Shown here in pieces: positions 16,421 through 25,413 of a stretch of 33,802 nt of DNA (position 1 is the stretch's first letter; every line of letters starts with the position of its first letter). The notes below the pieces were generated by a model. It was not told the DNA's origin and did no database searches. It was given only the letters and a program-made list of their open reading frames with translations. A program made the translations under genes and the position numbers. The stretch is from Bacillota bacterium (lineage in GTDB: Bacteria > Bacillota > Clostridia > Acetivibrionales > DSM-1351), in assembly GCA_023409265.1 (NCBI GenBank), contig JAEYHZ010000045.1, positions 1 to 33,802 of the forward strand, written 5' to 3'.

Positions 16421-17479
16421 TCAATTTTCTCCCGGTATTCCGAAATCCGGCGTACCGTCTTTATTCCACTTCAGTTCCTGTGAGAAGGTATGTCTGTTTG
16501 GATCGTAGAGAGGATCACCCTCTATTTCCTTATAAGTTCGCGCATGGTAAATAAGTATATCCCTTGTACCATCCTCAGACACTGTAAAGCTATTATGTCC
16601 GGGTCCATATCTGCCGGTTTCAGGATTAGTCCCGAATACCGGTTCAGGAGCCTTTTTCCAGGAGGCTGCCTCCAGGAGATCCGAATCCTGTTCTGCAGCA
16701 AGGAGACCTAAACAGTAGTTTGAGTCGGTTGCACTTGCAGAGTAGCTGACAAATATTTTCCCGTTCCTTTTTAATACAGCAGGGCCTTCATTGACATGGA
16801 ACCCAACCTGCTCCCATTTATACGAGGGAGTGGTTATCATAACAGCCTTGGTAGCTATTGTCCATGGATTACTCATTTCCGCTATATATAAATTTGATAT
16901 GTTATTGCGTTTTTCAGCCCATATCAGGTATCTTTTACCCTTATGTTCAAATGTTGTGGCATCCAGTGAAAAATCTGTAAAGGCAGTGATATCCCCTTCA
17001 CTTTGAATCTTTCCTTTTTCAGCCCACTCATCGGTCATGACATCAGATCCGGTACATTCAAGGACATAGGGCCTGATTTTCCATACATCTCCCGCTTCTC
17101 CTGCCGCAAAGTAAATATACCATTTTCCATTGATATTGTGTATCTCGGGAGCCCAGATATGCTTGCTCATTATACCGCTGTCATGCTTTCTCCATACAAT
17201 TGCAGGTTGGCTATCCGCCAGACCCTCTATTGTTTTTGACCTTCTTATTTCTATTCGGTCATATTCCGGAACGGATGCGGTAAAGTAATAAAATCCATCT
17301 GTATGTTTATATACCCAAGGATCCGCTCTCTGTTCTATTATTGGTTTTGTTAACATCTGTTCAGCCATTACATTATCACCCTTGTCATTGTTAATTTTAT
17401 ACAGAATTAATGCGATCCCTGCAGCGCATAGAATAAACACTAATATTAAAGCTAATTTTGAAAAACTCACTCTAATCAT
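16421..17479 (-). CDS. GH43 glycosidase, membrane-anchored (likely alpha-L-arabinofuranosidase)
   Basis: A 352-residue GH43 five-bladed propeller. The catalytic trio can be placed: general base Asp in RADPWVYKHTDG, Asp in DFSLDATTFEHKGKRYL, and acid Glu in FHVNEGPAVLKRNGKIF. Residues 7-27 form one uncleaved or signal-type membrane span (LALILVFILCAAGIALILY), so the enzyme is exported and tethered. ATG 17479 overlaps the end of the preceding GH43 gene by 8 bases (AATGATTAG), implying translational coupling. It is closely related in layout to the GH43 at 18915-19979, sharing HNSFT and the TPDFGIP ending. Last gene of the arabinan operon. Beta-xylosidase activity cannot be excluded. Confidence 0.88.
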   Translation of the reverse strand: MIRVSFSKLALILVFILCAAGIALILYKINNDKGDNVMAEQMLTKPIIEQRADPWVYKHTDGFYYFTASVPEYDRIEIRRSKTIEGLADSQPAIVWRKHDSGIMSKHIWAPEIHNINGKWYIYFAAGEAGDVWKIRPYVLECTGSDVMTDEWAEKGKIQSEGDITAFTDFSLDATTFEHKGKRYLIWAEKRNNISNLYIAEMSNPWTIATKAVMITTPSYKWEQVGFHVNEGPAVLKRNGKIFVSYSASATDSNYCLGLLAAEQDSDLLEAASWKKAPEPVFGTNPETGRYGPGHNSFTVSEDGTRDILIYHARTYKEIEGDPLYDPNRHTFSQELKWNKDGTPDFGIPGEN

Positions 17480-18887
17480 TCTTTTTACCCCATACACCTA
17501 TACCTGACTTATCCATACCGGAAAATACAAGAGTTGCTTTCCAGTTTTCCCAATCCCATGCCGGTATAACTTTGGCAGTTTGCTCAATATACTCTGAGCC
17601 TGATTTCCTTTCGGGATCATATATTTTCATGATAATTGTGTTATCGTCTTTAAATTCCCACTTGCTCTTTCCTGAGCCATCGTCTATTTTCCCGTTGGAT
17701 TTAAGTGTAATTGTTTTTGAGGAAAGCTGTTGGTTATTATCTTTATCAAGGACAATGGTCTCCCATTTTCCTTCCATGAGTTTCTTACCCAACTTCTGTT
17801 CCTTCTCACCTGCATATCTTTCAGGTGATACCACAGGCCAGCCGTCTTCTGACCAGAGTATTTTTCTTACATGGAGATAAGGCCAGTTCGTATCCTTGTC
17901 TCCTCTGGCATGATGGACAATAAAGTAATCCTTGCCATCCTTGAGCACTGAATTATGGCCCGGCATTACCCATCCGTTTTTGTCCCCGAACTTATAACCT
18001 CCAAGTATCTTTGTACCCACATCATTCGGAGGAAGTTCTGTATTAGTCATTTCGTTTCCATTGAAATCAACATATGGTCCTGTTATCTTGTCGGATCTTC
18101 CCACCCTCACATTGTAATCCTTTGAAAGTGAATCATAAGACACAAACAGATAGTATTTTTTAATATCTGGATTGTATATGATGTATGGTCCCTCTATAGC
18201 TGTTGCCACACTGTTGCTTCTGGTTGCAATCAAAGCCGGTTTACTTCCGTCCCTTGGTTTTCCTGTGGACTTATCAAGTTCAACTATAAAAATCCCGCCG
18301 AAGAAGGAACCAAAAGACATGTATAAATTTCCATCGGTAGCATATATAAGATTTGGATCTATTGCATTCCACAAGGAGGAACTGGTGGACTTTATAACCT
18401 CACCCTTGTTTTCCCATGGACCTTCCATGGATTTGCTGGTTGCAAGACCTATAAAGGATTGATTTGTACCAAATCTGGAAGCTGCATAGTATAAATAAAA
18501 GGTGTCTCCTACTTTTATCACATCCGGCGCCCATAGTGTTCTTGCCCTTGTCCACTTACGGGCATCATCGGGTACTTTTGAAAAAACCCTTCCCACCCAT
18601 TCCCAATTAATGAGATCTTTTGACTTTCTTATCGGTATTCCGCCTTTAGGCGTTCCTCCAACCTTTACATCGGTTGTAACTGTGTAATACCATTCTCCGT
18701 CTTTAATAATAGAGGGGTCGTGAAAATTCAGGTTACCCCACTTTGTTTCATCACTGGTAACAGAATGGTCATACAGAGTTTCCCTAGGAGGCTCATTAGG
18801 ATATACAACCGACACATCCTCACCACCGCAGGCTGTTACGTTTACCATAATCAGTCCGGCTAATAAAAAAGATAATAATTTTTTTAT
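17472..18887 (-). CDS. GH43 endo-alpha-1,5-L-arabinanase lipoprotein, apparent AUA start
   Basis: A 471-residue enzyme that should cut linear arabinan outside the cell. Catalytic residues fit GH43 arabinanases: Asp in LNFHDPSIIKDGEWYY, Asp in WNAIDPNLIY, Glu in ATAIEGPYIIY; FVSYDSL and MPGHNS follow. About 100 C-terminal residues (GKWETIVLDKDN...) form the extra beta domain seen in extracellular arabinanases. The reading frame before the first ATG (18848) encodes KKLLSFLLAGLIMVNVTAC, a lipoprotein signal whose lipobox (VTAC) lies right after that ATG, so 18848 cannot be the start. The codon where a Met is expected (18887-18885) is ATA, preceded by AAGGGGGTG. It sits 27 bases after the upstream GH43 stop. 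Confidence 0.88.
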   Translation of the reverse strand: MKKLLSFLLAGLIMVNVTACGGEDVSVVYPNEPPRETLYDHSVTSDETKWGNLNFHDPSIIKDGEWYYTVTTDVKVGGTPKGGIPIRKSKDLINWEWVGRVFSKVPDDARKWTRARTLWAPDVIKVGDTFYLYYAASRFGTNQSFIGLATSKSMEGPWENKGEVIKSTSSSLWNAIDPNLIYATDGNLYMSFGSFFGGIFIVELDKSTGKPRDGSKPALIATRSNSVATAIEGPYIIYNPDIKKYYLFVSYDSLSKDYNVRVGRSDKITGPYVDFNGNEMTNTELPPNDVGTKILGGYKFGDKNGWVMPGHNSVLKDGKDYFIVHHARGDKDTNWPYLHVRKILWSEDGWPVVSPERYAGEKEQKLGKKLMEGKWETIVLDKDNNQQLSSKTITLKSNGKIDDGSGKSKWEFKDDNTIIMKIYDPERKSGSEYIEQTAKVIPAWDWENWKATLVFSGMDKSGIGVWGKKND

Positions 18888-18914
18888 AAGAACACCCCCT
18901 TACAGAATATTGTT

Positions 18915-19979
18915 CTATGTTGTTTCCCCTGAAGGTTTGAGTAATTTTTCATACCTTCCTGAAGGTATCCCAAAATCAGGAGTGCCGCCTTTTTTCCAGA
19001 TGATTTTTTGTATGCAGACTGTTCTGTATGAGGCCAATTTTGTATTGAGCATTGCATGGTATACAAGCCAATCTTCCTTACCATCGGGAGAAGTGGTAAA
19101 ACTGTTATGTCCTACTCCCCACAGACCATTTTCCTCGGATGCCTTAAATACCGGTTCCTTTGATTTTGTCCAGGCTTTAAGATCCATCGGATCTGCTTTT
19201 TCATCAATTGTAAGCATACCCAGACAATAATTCGGAGTTGAACAAAAGCTGGCCGAGTAAGTTAAAAAAGTTTTCCCATTCCGTTGCAGAACAGCAGGGC
19301 CTTCGTTTACGTTAAAAACGTTGTCGGCACCCTGCTTCTCCCATTCATATTCGGGTCTGGACAGCATTACACGTGGTCCTGTAAGTTTTGTAGGACTGCT
19401 CATTTCTGAGATAAAGAGTTTTTGAACACCTGGTTCATTGTTTGTTATACCCGACCATATAAAATACATTTTTCCGTTCTGTTTTAGAATAGTACCGTCG
19501 ATAGCCCATTCATCAGCACCCTCAACATACAGCCTGCCTGCATCCTCCCACTTGTCATTCATGGGGTCTCCCGAGGTATTTTTCAACACTCCGGTTCTGC
19601 AGCCGCCGCTGTAGTATATATACCAGACATTATCAATGAAATACAGTTCTGGCGCCCATATATTTTCCTTATTCCAGCCGGTCTTGGGTGCCTTCCATAC
19701 AAGTTTCCTCTGGCTGGTAAATAAGTCGGAAAGATTTTTGCTCTTATACATTACAAGCCTGGGAACATATCCATTCTTCTGATAGGTGTGCATTCCGTAG
19801 TAATAACCGTCGGTGTGCTTATACACAAATGGGTCAGGCTTGGCCTGAGAGCTGTCCAGCGGATTGTTGTACCCGTTTTTCTCAAGCTCCTCTTTGGAGA
19901 CCTTCTCAGAGTCCCCACAGGCACCAAGAAACAAGAGTACCATTGATAAAATGAGTACCGCAATAACACTTCTTTTCAT
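18915..19979 (-). CDS. GH43 glycosidase lipoprotein (likely exo-acting arabinan enzyme)
   Basis: A 354-residue GH43 enzyme. The start MKRSVIAVLILSMVLLFLGAC is a lipoprotein signal with lipobox LGAC, so it is attached to the outer face of the membrane. Candidate catalytic residues: Asp in AKPDPFVYKHTDGYYY, Asp in WAIDGTILKQNGKMYF, Glu in NVNEGPAVLQRNGKTF. WNKENIWAPELY and VGHNSFTTSPDGKEDWLVYHA are usual GH43 blocks. AAGGAG precedes the ATG. First of three GH43 genes in the operon, following the permeases after a 227-base gap with a hairpin; probably an alpha-L-arabinofuranosidase or exo-arabinanase, working with the arabinanase next to it. Confidence 0.9.
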   Translation of the reverse strand: MKRSVIAVLILSMVLLFLGACGDSEKVSKEELEKNGYNNPLDSSQAKPDPFVYKHTDGYYYGMHTYQKNGYVPRLVMYKSKNLSDLFTSQRKLVWKAPKTGWNKENIWAPELYFIDNVWYIYYSGGCRTGVLKNTSGDPMNDKWEDAGRLYVEGADEWAIDGTILKQNGKMYFIWSGITNNEPGVQKLFISEMSSPTKLTGPRVMLSRPEYEWEKQGADNVFNVNEGPAVLQRNGKTFLTYSASFCSTPNYCLGMLTIDEKADPMDLKAWTKSKEPVFKASEENGLWGVGHNSFTTSPDGKEDWLVYHAMLNTKLASYRTVCIQKIIWKKGGTPDFGIPSGRYEKLLKPSGETT

Positions 19980-20094
19980 TTTGCTCTCCTTAAATTCTTA
20001 TCTCTGTGAAATCAATCTGAAATTTCTTTGAACAAAAATAGCCATCACTGACCAAGCCACTTCCCACGCATATGTTAAATGGCCCAGGGGGAAA

Positions 20095-20147
20095 GTTAAT
20101 CATTGACCGTCTTACATTTTGCCAGTTCTTTGCAGCCAATGATTAAC
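20095..20147 (-). promoter_or_regulatory. Intercistronic hairpin between permease and GH43 genes
   Basis: GTTAATCATTG (20095-20105) and CAATGATTAAC (20137-20147) are exact 11-bp inverted repeats around a 31-base loop. There is no U-tract. It may set the ratio of transporter to enzyme mRNA by processing or stability. Confidence 0.5.
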
Positions 20148-20206
20148 CAGGTGATAGCTATCAAAGTTATTGTATAAAAAAACTTAAGACACACATATTC
20201 TGTTTT

Positions 20207-21067
20207 TTATCCTTTTACCGCACCAGCAGTCATACCGTCGATGAAGTATTTCTGGAAGGCTACAAACAATATGAAAATAGGGATGATTGAAAAGAAGGAG
20301 CCTACAATCAACAGGTCATAGTTGTTGCCATAAGGTGTAAGCAGGGTCTTTAAACCTATGGGGAGTGTGAACTTACTCTGATCTCCCAATACCATAAATG
20401 GCCACAAGAGATTATTCCAGCTGTTCATACCGTTTAATATTGCCATAGCCGCAAAGGATGGCTTCATTATGGGAAGAATCAACCGGAAGAATATCATATA
20501 TTCATTTGCACCATCAACTCTGCCTGATTGAATAAGTTCCTTGGGGATACTTCTCAGGTACTGTCTGAAGAAGAATATGGTTCCGGCATTTGCAATACCC
20601 GGTACAATTATGGCGCTGTAGCTGTTCATCATTCCCAGATCATTAATTAACGAGTATAAAGGAAGCAAAAGTATTTCAAAAGGCACCATCATTATTAAAA
20701 GAACACAGACGAACAATAAATTGCGTCCCTTGAAGTCGTACGCCGCAAAACCATATGCTACAAAAGCACTGACAAATAGGGTAAGCGCAACCTGCGCAAT
20801 TGTAAGAAACATACTGTTCTTAAACCACATAAAATAATCATGGTTACCGGTAAAGAGAAACTCGAAGTTTTTAAAACTCATAACATTCAAGTCAAGCTTC
20901 AAATTCAAGCCATAGCGTATCAGATCTTCACCCGGTTTAAAGGATGAAAGCGCTACTGCGTAGAATGGAATCATTATAATAATAAATAAAATCGAAAAGA
21001 ATATAAGCAGGAGTATTTTAGCAATTAAGTTTTGCTTTGTTTCACTGAAATTAGCTGGATTGCTCAC
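20207..21067 (-). CDS. ABC sugar transporter permease (CUT1, AraQ/MalG-like)
   Basis: A 286-residue inner-membrane permease with six predicted spans. The EAA-loop that docks the ATPase is visible as DGANEYMIFFRLILPIMKPSF at about 195-215. It starts at ATG 21067, three bases after the stop of the partner permease (ATGA-type spacing), so the two are tightly coupled. With the binding protein upstream it should import arabino-oligosaccharides released by the GH43 lipoproteins. The operon has no ATPase gene; CUT1 systems in Firmicutes often share an MsmK-like ATPase coded elsewhere. Confidence 0.93.
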   Translation of the reverse strand: MSNPANFSETKQNLIAKILLLIFFSILFIIIMIPFYAVALSSFKPGEDLIRYGLNLKLDLNVMSFKNFEFLFTGNHDYFMWFKNSMFLTIAQVALTLFVSAFVAYGFAAYDFKGRNLLFVCVLLIMMVPFEILLLPLYSLINDLGMMNSYSAIIVPGIANAGTIFFFRQYLRSIPKELIQSGRVDGANEYMIFFRLILPIMKPSFAAMAILNGMNSWNNLLWPFMVLGDQSKFTLPIGLKTLLTPYGNNYDLLIVGSFFSIIPIFILFVAFQKYFIDGMTAGAVKG

Positions 21068-21069
21068 TG

Positions 21070-21966
21070 TTAATCCTCCTCCTTCTTGAATGTTCCCGAG
21101 AGTTTAAGCTGAGTCAGATTAATTGTCATAGCTACTACTAAAAGGACTATACCGACTGTAGCTGCATATCCCAGCTTGTTCTTTTCTATACCTTGTCTAT
21201 ATAAATATCCGACTATTGTCAAACCTATATTTTTCGGTGAGTTATTTCCATTAAACATCATCAAACTTTCAGTAAACATTGCCAAACCAGCATATATACT
21301 AATAGTCAAAACATAGATGGTTGTTGGTTTTAACAATGGCATTGTGATAGCCCTGAACTTCTGCCAGGCCGAAGCACCATCTATAGATGCCGCTTCGTAA
21401 TATTCATTGTCAATACTTTTTAAACCGGACAGGTAATACAACATGTTAACACCCGTCCATCTCCAACAGGCAAGAGTTAATAAAGCAGCCATGCTTAAAT
21501 TCTGATCCTTCAAATATTTGAAAGGACCCATACCAAAAAGTGATAAAATTGAGTTCATTAATGAGCTTTCCATTTCTCCGAAGATCAAACGGAAAATTGT
21601 GCCTGCAACAGCAACTGAAGTTAACGCCGGAAGAAAGAAGGATGATTTAAAAAATTCTCTTCCCCACATAACCTTACTGTTTATAAGACATGCAAACAGC
21701 ATAGGGAACGGTATTAAAAGAACCAGAGTTCCAACCATATAGACAACACTGTTGCTTATTGATTTAAGGAATACTTTATCTGTAAGCAATTTAGTATAAT
21801 TTGCCGTTCCGATCCACTTGGGATCCTGACCCAGCATTCTCTCCTGAAAACTCATGATAAATGAGTTAGCAAGCGGAAATAGCCAAAATATCAAGAATAT
21901 GATTACGAATGGTAAAACAAAAATGTATGGTGCAACTTTCTGAGAATACACAAACTTCTTTATCAT
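21070..21966 (-). CDS. ABC sugar transporter permease (CUT1, AraP/MalF-like)
   Basis: A 298-residue permease with six predicted spans and the EAA-loop DGASAWQKFRAITMPLLKPT. ATG 21966 is selected because AAGGGGGAATTGAAT precedes it; an in-frame ATG at 22044 lies in the hairpin-rich gap and has no ribosome site. It forms the heterodimeric channel with the next gene. It is the first gene after the binding protein and is separated from it by two strong stem-loops. Confidence 0.93.
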   Translation of the reverse strand: MIKKFVYSQKVAPYIFVLPFVIIFLIFWLFPLANSFIMSFQERMLGQDPKWIGTANYTKLLTDKVFLKSISNSVVYMVGTLVLLIPFPMLFACLINSKVMWGREFFKSSFFLPALTSVAVAGTIFRLIFGEMESSLMNSILSLFGMGPFKYLKDQNLSMAALLTLACWRWTGVNMLYYLSGLKSIDNEYYEAASIDGASAWQKFRAITMPLLKPTTIYVLTISIYAGLAMFTESLMMFNGNNSPKNIGLTIVGYLYRQGIEKNKLGYAATVGIVLLVVAMTINLTQLKLSGTFKKEED

Positions 21967-21989
21967 ATTCAATTCCCCCTTTCTGATAA

Positions 21990-22020
21990 TTGAACCTGCC
22001 ACCAACTGCGGCAGGTTCAA
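21990..22020 (-). promoter_or_regulatory. Strong stem-loop before the AraP-like permease gene
   Basis: TTGAACCTGCC and GGCAGGTTCAA are perfect 11-bp arms around a 9-base loop, just upstream of the permease ribosome site. Typical of binding-protein/permease junctions, where such stems keep binding-protein mRNA more abundant. No U-run follows on the minus strand. Confidence 0.6.
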
Positions 22021-22026
22021 TTTGGT

Positions 22027-22070
22027 AACTGCCATATACCGCATTTTACAATATCGAATATATGGCAGTT
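22027..22070 (-). promoter_or_regulatory. Second stem-loop between binding-protein and permease genes
   Basis: AACTGCCATATA (22027-22038) and TATATGGCAGTT (22059-22070) are perfect 12-bp arms around a 20-base loop, directly upstream on the transcript of the 11-bp stem-loop. Confidence 0.55.
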
Positions 22071-22118
22071 CCTAATCATATCATCTGATTTTATGAAACA
22101 TGTGTCTTAATTCAACTA

Positions 22119-23498
22119 TTATTTCAATTCCTGGGTAATTTGTTCCTGAGCTTCATCTAAAGCTTCCTTAACGTCCTGACCATCTTCAAAGATAGCATTC
22201 AGTGTAACAGTACAAAGAATATTGTTAATAGTTGGTGAAGCTTTAACTGATTTGATGGCTTTAATTTCATTCTTTATTTCATTCAAAGTATCAAATGCAT
22301 TAGTCTTGAAGTATTTAACATACTCGTTGTTTGGATTGTGTGTTACAGCTTTGTCAGCCCATACATCCATGTTAACAGGATCGAAACCTAAAGTGTTCCA
22401 GATTTCAGTAGTTGCTTCTTTAGAAAGCTTTGCAAATGCTACGAATTCTTTTGCAAGCTGAACGTTTTTAGCAGTCTTGGTAACAACTGTACCTGTTCCG
22501 CCCAAACCAACTGAACGTGGGTCACCTTCTTTGAATACCGGCAATGGAGCGATTGCATACTTACCATTAAGATCCTTCATTTCATTTATGAATCTTGACA
22601 TGAACCATTCAGGCATTAATGCACTTGCATAGTTACCCTTGTTGTATTCACCTTTAGCTTCTTCAGTATCCGGCTGTCCACCTGGAATAGTGTGGATAAC
22701 ATTGTTTTTCTGTAAATCTACCAGCATTTCCATCGCTTTAACCATTTCAGGTGAGTTAACCTTTGGCTGGCCATTGTCATCTGTAAAGTCGGAATTCTGC
22801 TGAGCCAGTAGTAGTGAAGCCTGCCATGTAGCTGATGTATCAGCTGTTCCTAAGTACTTTCCGGTCTTTTTAAATACCTCGATACCTGCTTTTTTGTAAT
22901 CATCCCAGGTCTTGATTGTCTTGTAATCAACACCTGCTTTTTCCAATATTTCAGTGTTATAGTACGCAAGTGTAGCACCTACGTGATAGTCAAATCCATA
23001 AACCTGGTCACCCTTGCTGTAGATCTGAACACGAGCAGGAACAGTTGTGCTCTTGTAAGGTTCAAATACATCATTCAAAGCTTCCAATGGAACATTGTCA
23101 CCTTCAAGGAAGTTAGGGAATTTTCCGAGTTCGATATCAGCGATATCAGGAGCGCCTTGTCCTGTCTGAACAGCTATCAGAAGCTTGTTATGCATATCGT
23201 CGTAAGGCATAACAGTAACGTTTAACTTGATCTGCTTGTCGGGATTCTTTTCATTCCACAAGCCTAACATCTTATCCAGGTGTTTGCCATGTAAGTCAAC
23301 GAATGTCCAGAAGTTCATTTCTGTTGCATTCGCACCTGCATTTGCACCTAATTGCTGTGTTTCTACCGCTGCTGAGCTTGAAGCCGCTGCTGTTGATGCA
23401 GCTGTTGATTCACTTGAGCTTGAAGAGCTGCCGCAGCCAGTCAGAGCGAATACTGCCAACATACAAACTGCAAGCATCAAACTAATAATTCTTTTCAT
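22119..23498 (-). CDS. ABC sugar-binding lipoprotein (arabino-oligosaccharide type)
   Basis: A 459-residue extracellular solute-binding protein of the CUT1 (family 1) type. The N-terminus MKRIISLMLAVCMLAVFALTGC is a lipoprotein signal (lipobox LTGC), followed by a Ser/Ala-rich linker of about 30 residues. The mature protein shows FWTFVDLHGKHLDKMLGLWNEKNPD, VQTGQGAPDIADIE and WQASLLLAQQNSDF, usual for this class. GAGGAGG stands before ATG 23498. It is the second gene of the arabinan operon, after GH51, and delivers sugar to the two permeases downstream. The substrate is inferred from neighbours; AraN-type proteins bind arabinotriose-size ligands. Confidence 0.93.
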   Translation of the reverse strand: MKRIISLMLAVCMLAVFALTGCGSSSSSSESTAASTAAASSSAAVETQQLGANAGANATEMNFWTFVDLHGKHLDKMLGLWNEKNPDKQIKLNVTVMPYDDMHNKLLIAVQTGQGAPDIADIELGKFPNFLEGDNVPLEALNDVFEPYKSTTVPARVQIYSKGDQVYGFDYHVGATLAYYNTEILEKAGVDYKTIKTWDDYKKAGIEVFKKTGKYLGTADTSATWQASLLLAQQNSDFTDDNGQPKVNSPEMVKAMEMLVDLQKNNVIHTIPGGQPDTEEAKGEYNKGNYASALMPEWFMSRFINEMKDLNGKYAIAPLPVFKEGDPRSVGLGGTGTVVTKTAKNVQLAKEFVAFAKLSKEATTEIWNTLGFDPVNMDVWADKAVTHNPNNEYVKYFKTNAFDTLNEIKNEIKAIKSVKASPTINNILCTVTLNAIFEDGQDVKEALDEAQEQITQELK

Positions 23499-23580
23499 AA
23501 AAAATATCCTCCTCTAAATTATTTTTTATATTTAACTTGAACTTTAAACATAATCTATTGTAAATAAATGCACCGCAACA

Positions 23581-23616
23581 GGTATTTTTTATGTAAACTG
23601 TACATTCAAAAATACC
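23581..23616 (-). promoter_or_regulatory. Hairpin between GH51 and binding-protein genes
   Basis: GGTATTTTT (23581-23589) pairs with AAAAATACC (23608-23616). The arms are AT-rich; possibly a weak attenuator or an mRNA processing stem within the 190-base gap. Confidence 0.35.
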
Positions 23617-23688
23617 AACAGATCATGTATTCGTTCAATATTAAATTACATCTTAACCCCTTAACGGTACCACTCCACAAAAAACAGC

Positions 23689-25200
23689 TTACCTGGAAAG
23701 TCTTATTACATTCCATGAAAGTTTAGATAATTTAGCCGTTATTAATCCATCTGATACTTGCGCATCACCATTATTTTGAGGTACAACCCTGAAAGGATCC
23801 GCCGCCGTATTTACTGCAAAAAGATCATCATTTTTCATTACAATGTGTTCCTTTAACTTATAACCTTCAAAACCTCGGATGCTGCATTCAAAATCAAGAG
23901 CATCCTCCATATCCCTGTTCAGTGCAAAAACTGTAATCTCTTGATTTTCCTCATTATAAACAGCAGCTGATTCAAGAACCGGTACATCGGTAAAGTCCTT
24001 AGTGTCATACTTTGGAGATGAAATAATCGGATGCAGTGCTGTACCTCTTCCGAAGTTTGATACATGCATGTATGGATAAAAAATTGTCTGTCTCCAGGAG
24101 TTCCCGCCATTAGTGGTCATTATAGGTGCAATTACATTAACAAGCTGGGCAAGACACGCCATTTTGACTCTATCGCAGTGCTTAAGCATTGTTATCAGCA
24201 TACCGCCCACAAGAAGAGCATCTTCAAAATTATAAATGTCCTCCAGCTGAGGTGGAGCAATTGACCATCTTGGGATCTGTTTGTCGGCTTCATTGGAATG
24301 GAACCATACATTCCACTCATCAAAAGATAAATTTATTGTTTTCTTGGATTTCTTTTTACCCTTGACATAGTCACAGGTTGCAATTACTGTTTTTATAAAT
24401 GCATCCATATCCATTGTCTGGGCCAGGAAGTTTTTTGTATCATTGTCCCGGTTGCCATAGTACTGGTGAAGTGAAATAAAATCTACATGTTCATATGTGT
24501 GATCCAGTACTGTAGCTTCCCATTGACCGAAGGTAGGCATTGCTGTATTTGAACTTCCACAGGCTACAAGCTCTATGGTGGGATCTACCCATTTCATTAC
24601 CTTTGCAGTTTCTGTTGCCAATCTGCCATATTCATCTGCAGTTTTATGACATATCTGCCAGGGTCCATCCATTTCATTTCCAAGACACCAGGTCTTTATG
24701 CCATGAGGTTTTTCATACCCGTGGGCTCTTCTCAGATCACTCCAATAGGTTCCCTGAGGATGATTGCAGTATTCAACCAGATTACGAGCCGCATCTGCCC
24801 CACGGGTTCCAAGGTTTACTGCCATCATTACTTCTGAGTTTACTGCTTTGGCCCAATCGGAGAATTCATTTGTACCAATATAATTTGTTTCGATAGTTCC
24901 CCATGCCAGTTCTGTTCTTCTGGGACGTTTATCAACCGGCCCTACTCCATCTTCCCAGTTATAACCTGAAACAAAATTTCCGCCTGGATATCTGACTATG
25001 GGAACATTTAATTCTCTTACGAGATTAATGACATCTTTTCTGAAGCCTTTTTCATCAGCCATTGGATGTCCAGGCTCATATATACCGCCGTAAACCGCCC
25101 TGCCCAGATGTTCAACAAAAGATCCAAATAAACGTTTATCTATTTCTCCAATTTGATAATCTTTATCCAGTATCATTTTTGCTTTTTTTGAATTGGCCAT
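23689..25200 (-). CDS. GH51 alpha-L-arabinofuranosidase
   Basis: A 503-residue cytosolic enzyme that releases L-arabinose from arabino-oligosaccharides. The clan-A acid/base Glu is E176 in WCLGNEMDGPW and the nucleophile is E295 in LSFDEWNVWF. Other family blocks are GSFVEHLGRAVYGGIYEPGHP (25-45), VRYPGGNFVSGYNWEDGVGP and a C-terminal beta domain. Length matches the roughly 500-residue AbfA type. No signal peptide is seen, so it acts after uptake. AAGGAG precedes ATG 25200. It is the first gene of the arabinan operon, behind a TTGACA/GATAAT promoter, and is divergent from the ArsR-type regulator. Confidence 0.96.
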   Translation of the reverse strand: MANSKKAKMILDKDYQIGEIDKRLFGSFVEHLGRAVYGGIYEPGHPMADEKGFRKDVINLVRELNVPIVRYPGGNFVSGYNWEDGVGPVDKRPRRTELAWGTIETNYIGTNEFSDWAKAVNSEVMMAVNLGTRGADAARNLVEYCNHPQGTYWSDLRRAHGYEKPHGIKTWCLGNEMDGPWQICHKTADEYGRLATETAKVMKWVDPTIELVACGSSNTAMPTFGQWEATVLDHTYEHVDFISLHQYYGNRDNDTKNFLAQTMDMDAFIKTVIATCDYVKGKKKSKKTINLSFDEWNVWFHSNEADKQIPRWSIAPPQLEDIYNFEDALLVGGMLITMLKHCDRVKMACLAQLVNVIAPIMTTNGGNSWRQTIFYPYMHVSNFGRGTALHPIISSPKYDTKDFTDVPVLESAAVYNEENQEITVFALNRDMEDALDFECSIRGFEGYKLKEHIVMKNDDLFAVNTAADPFRVVPQNNGDAQVSDGLITAKLSKLSWNVIRLSR

Positions 25201-25352
25201 AGTATTTCTCCTTGAATCATTTTAGATAGTTTTAAAACGAATATGTTTTTTTATATAATTCTTAAAGTAAAGCGTTGAAAATCGGATTTCTTTGGCACTA
25301 GATCACTTCTTACTAAAAGTTTCACAAAAGTTGTACTGAATTTTATGTATTT

Positions 25353-25381
25353 ATTATCTCTTTTTTACGAAAGTATGTCAA
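25353..25381 (-). promoter_or_regulatory. Promoter of the arabinan operon
   Basis: On the minus strand TTGACA (25381-25376), 17 bases, GATAAT (25358-25353), which gives a 5' leader of about 145 bases before GH51. Confidence 0.7.
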
Positions 25382-25401
25382 TATAAAAATTTAAATTTTA
25401 G

Positions 25402-25413
25402 TATACTATTTTA
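25402..25413 (-). promoter_or_regulatory. Candidate regulator site upstream of arabinan promoter
   Basis: Minus-strand TAAAATAGTATA, about 20 bases upstream of the -35 of the arabinan operon, an activator-like position. The same 12-mer occurs at 25827-25838, with one change at 25560-25571. Confidence 0.4.

Noticed and set aside
25262..25280. cre-like site (AAGCGTTGAAA) before GH51
   Set aside because: At least three mismatches to the cre consensus, so not better than chance in this AT-rich region.
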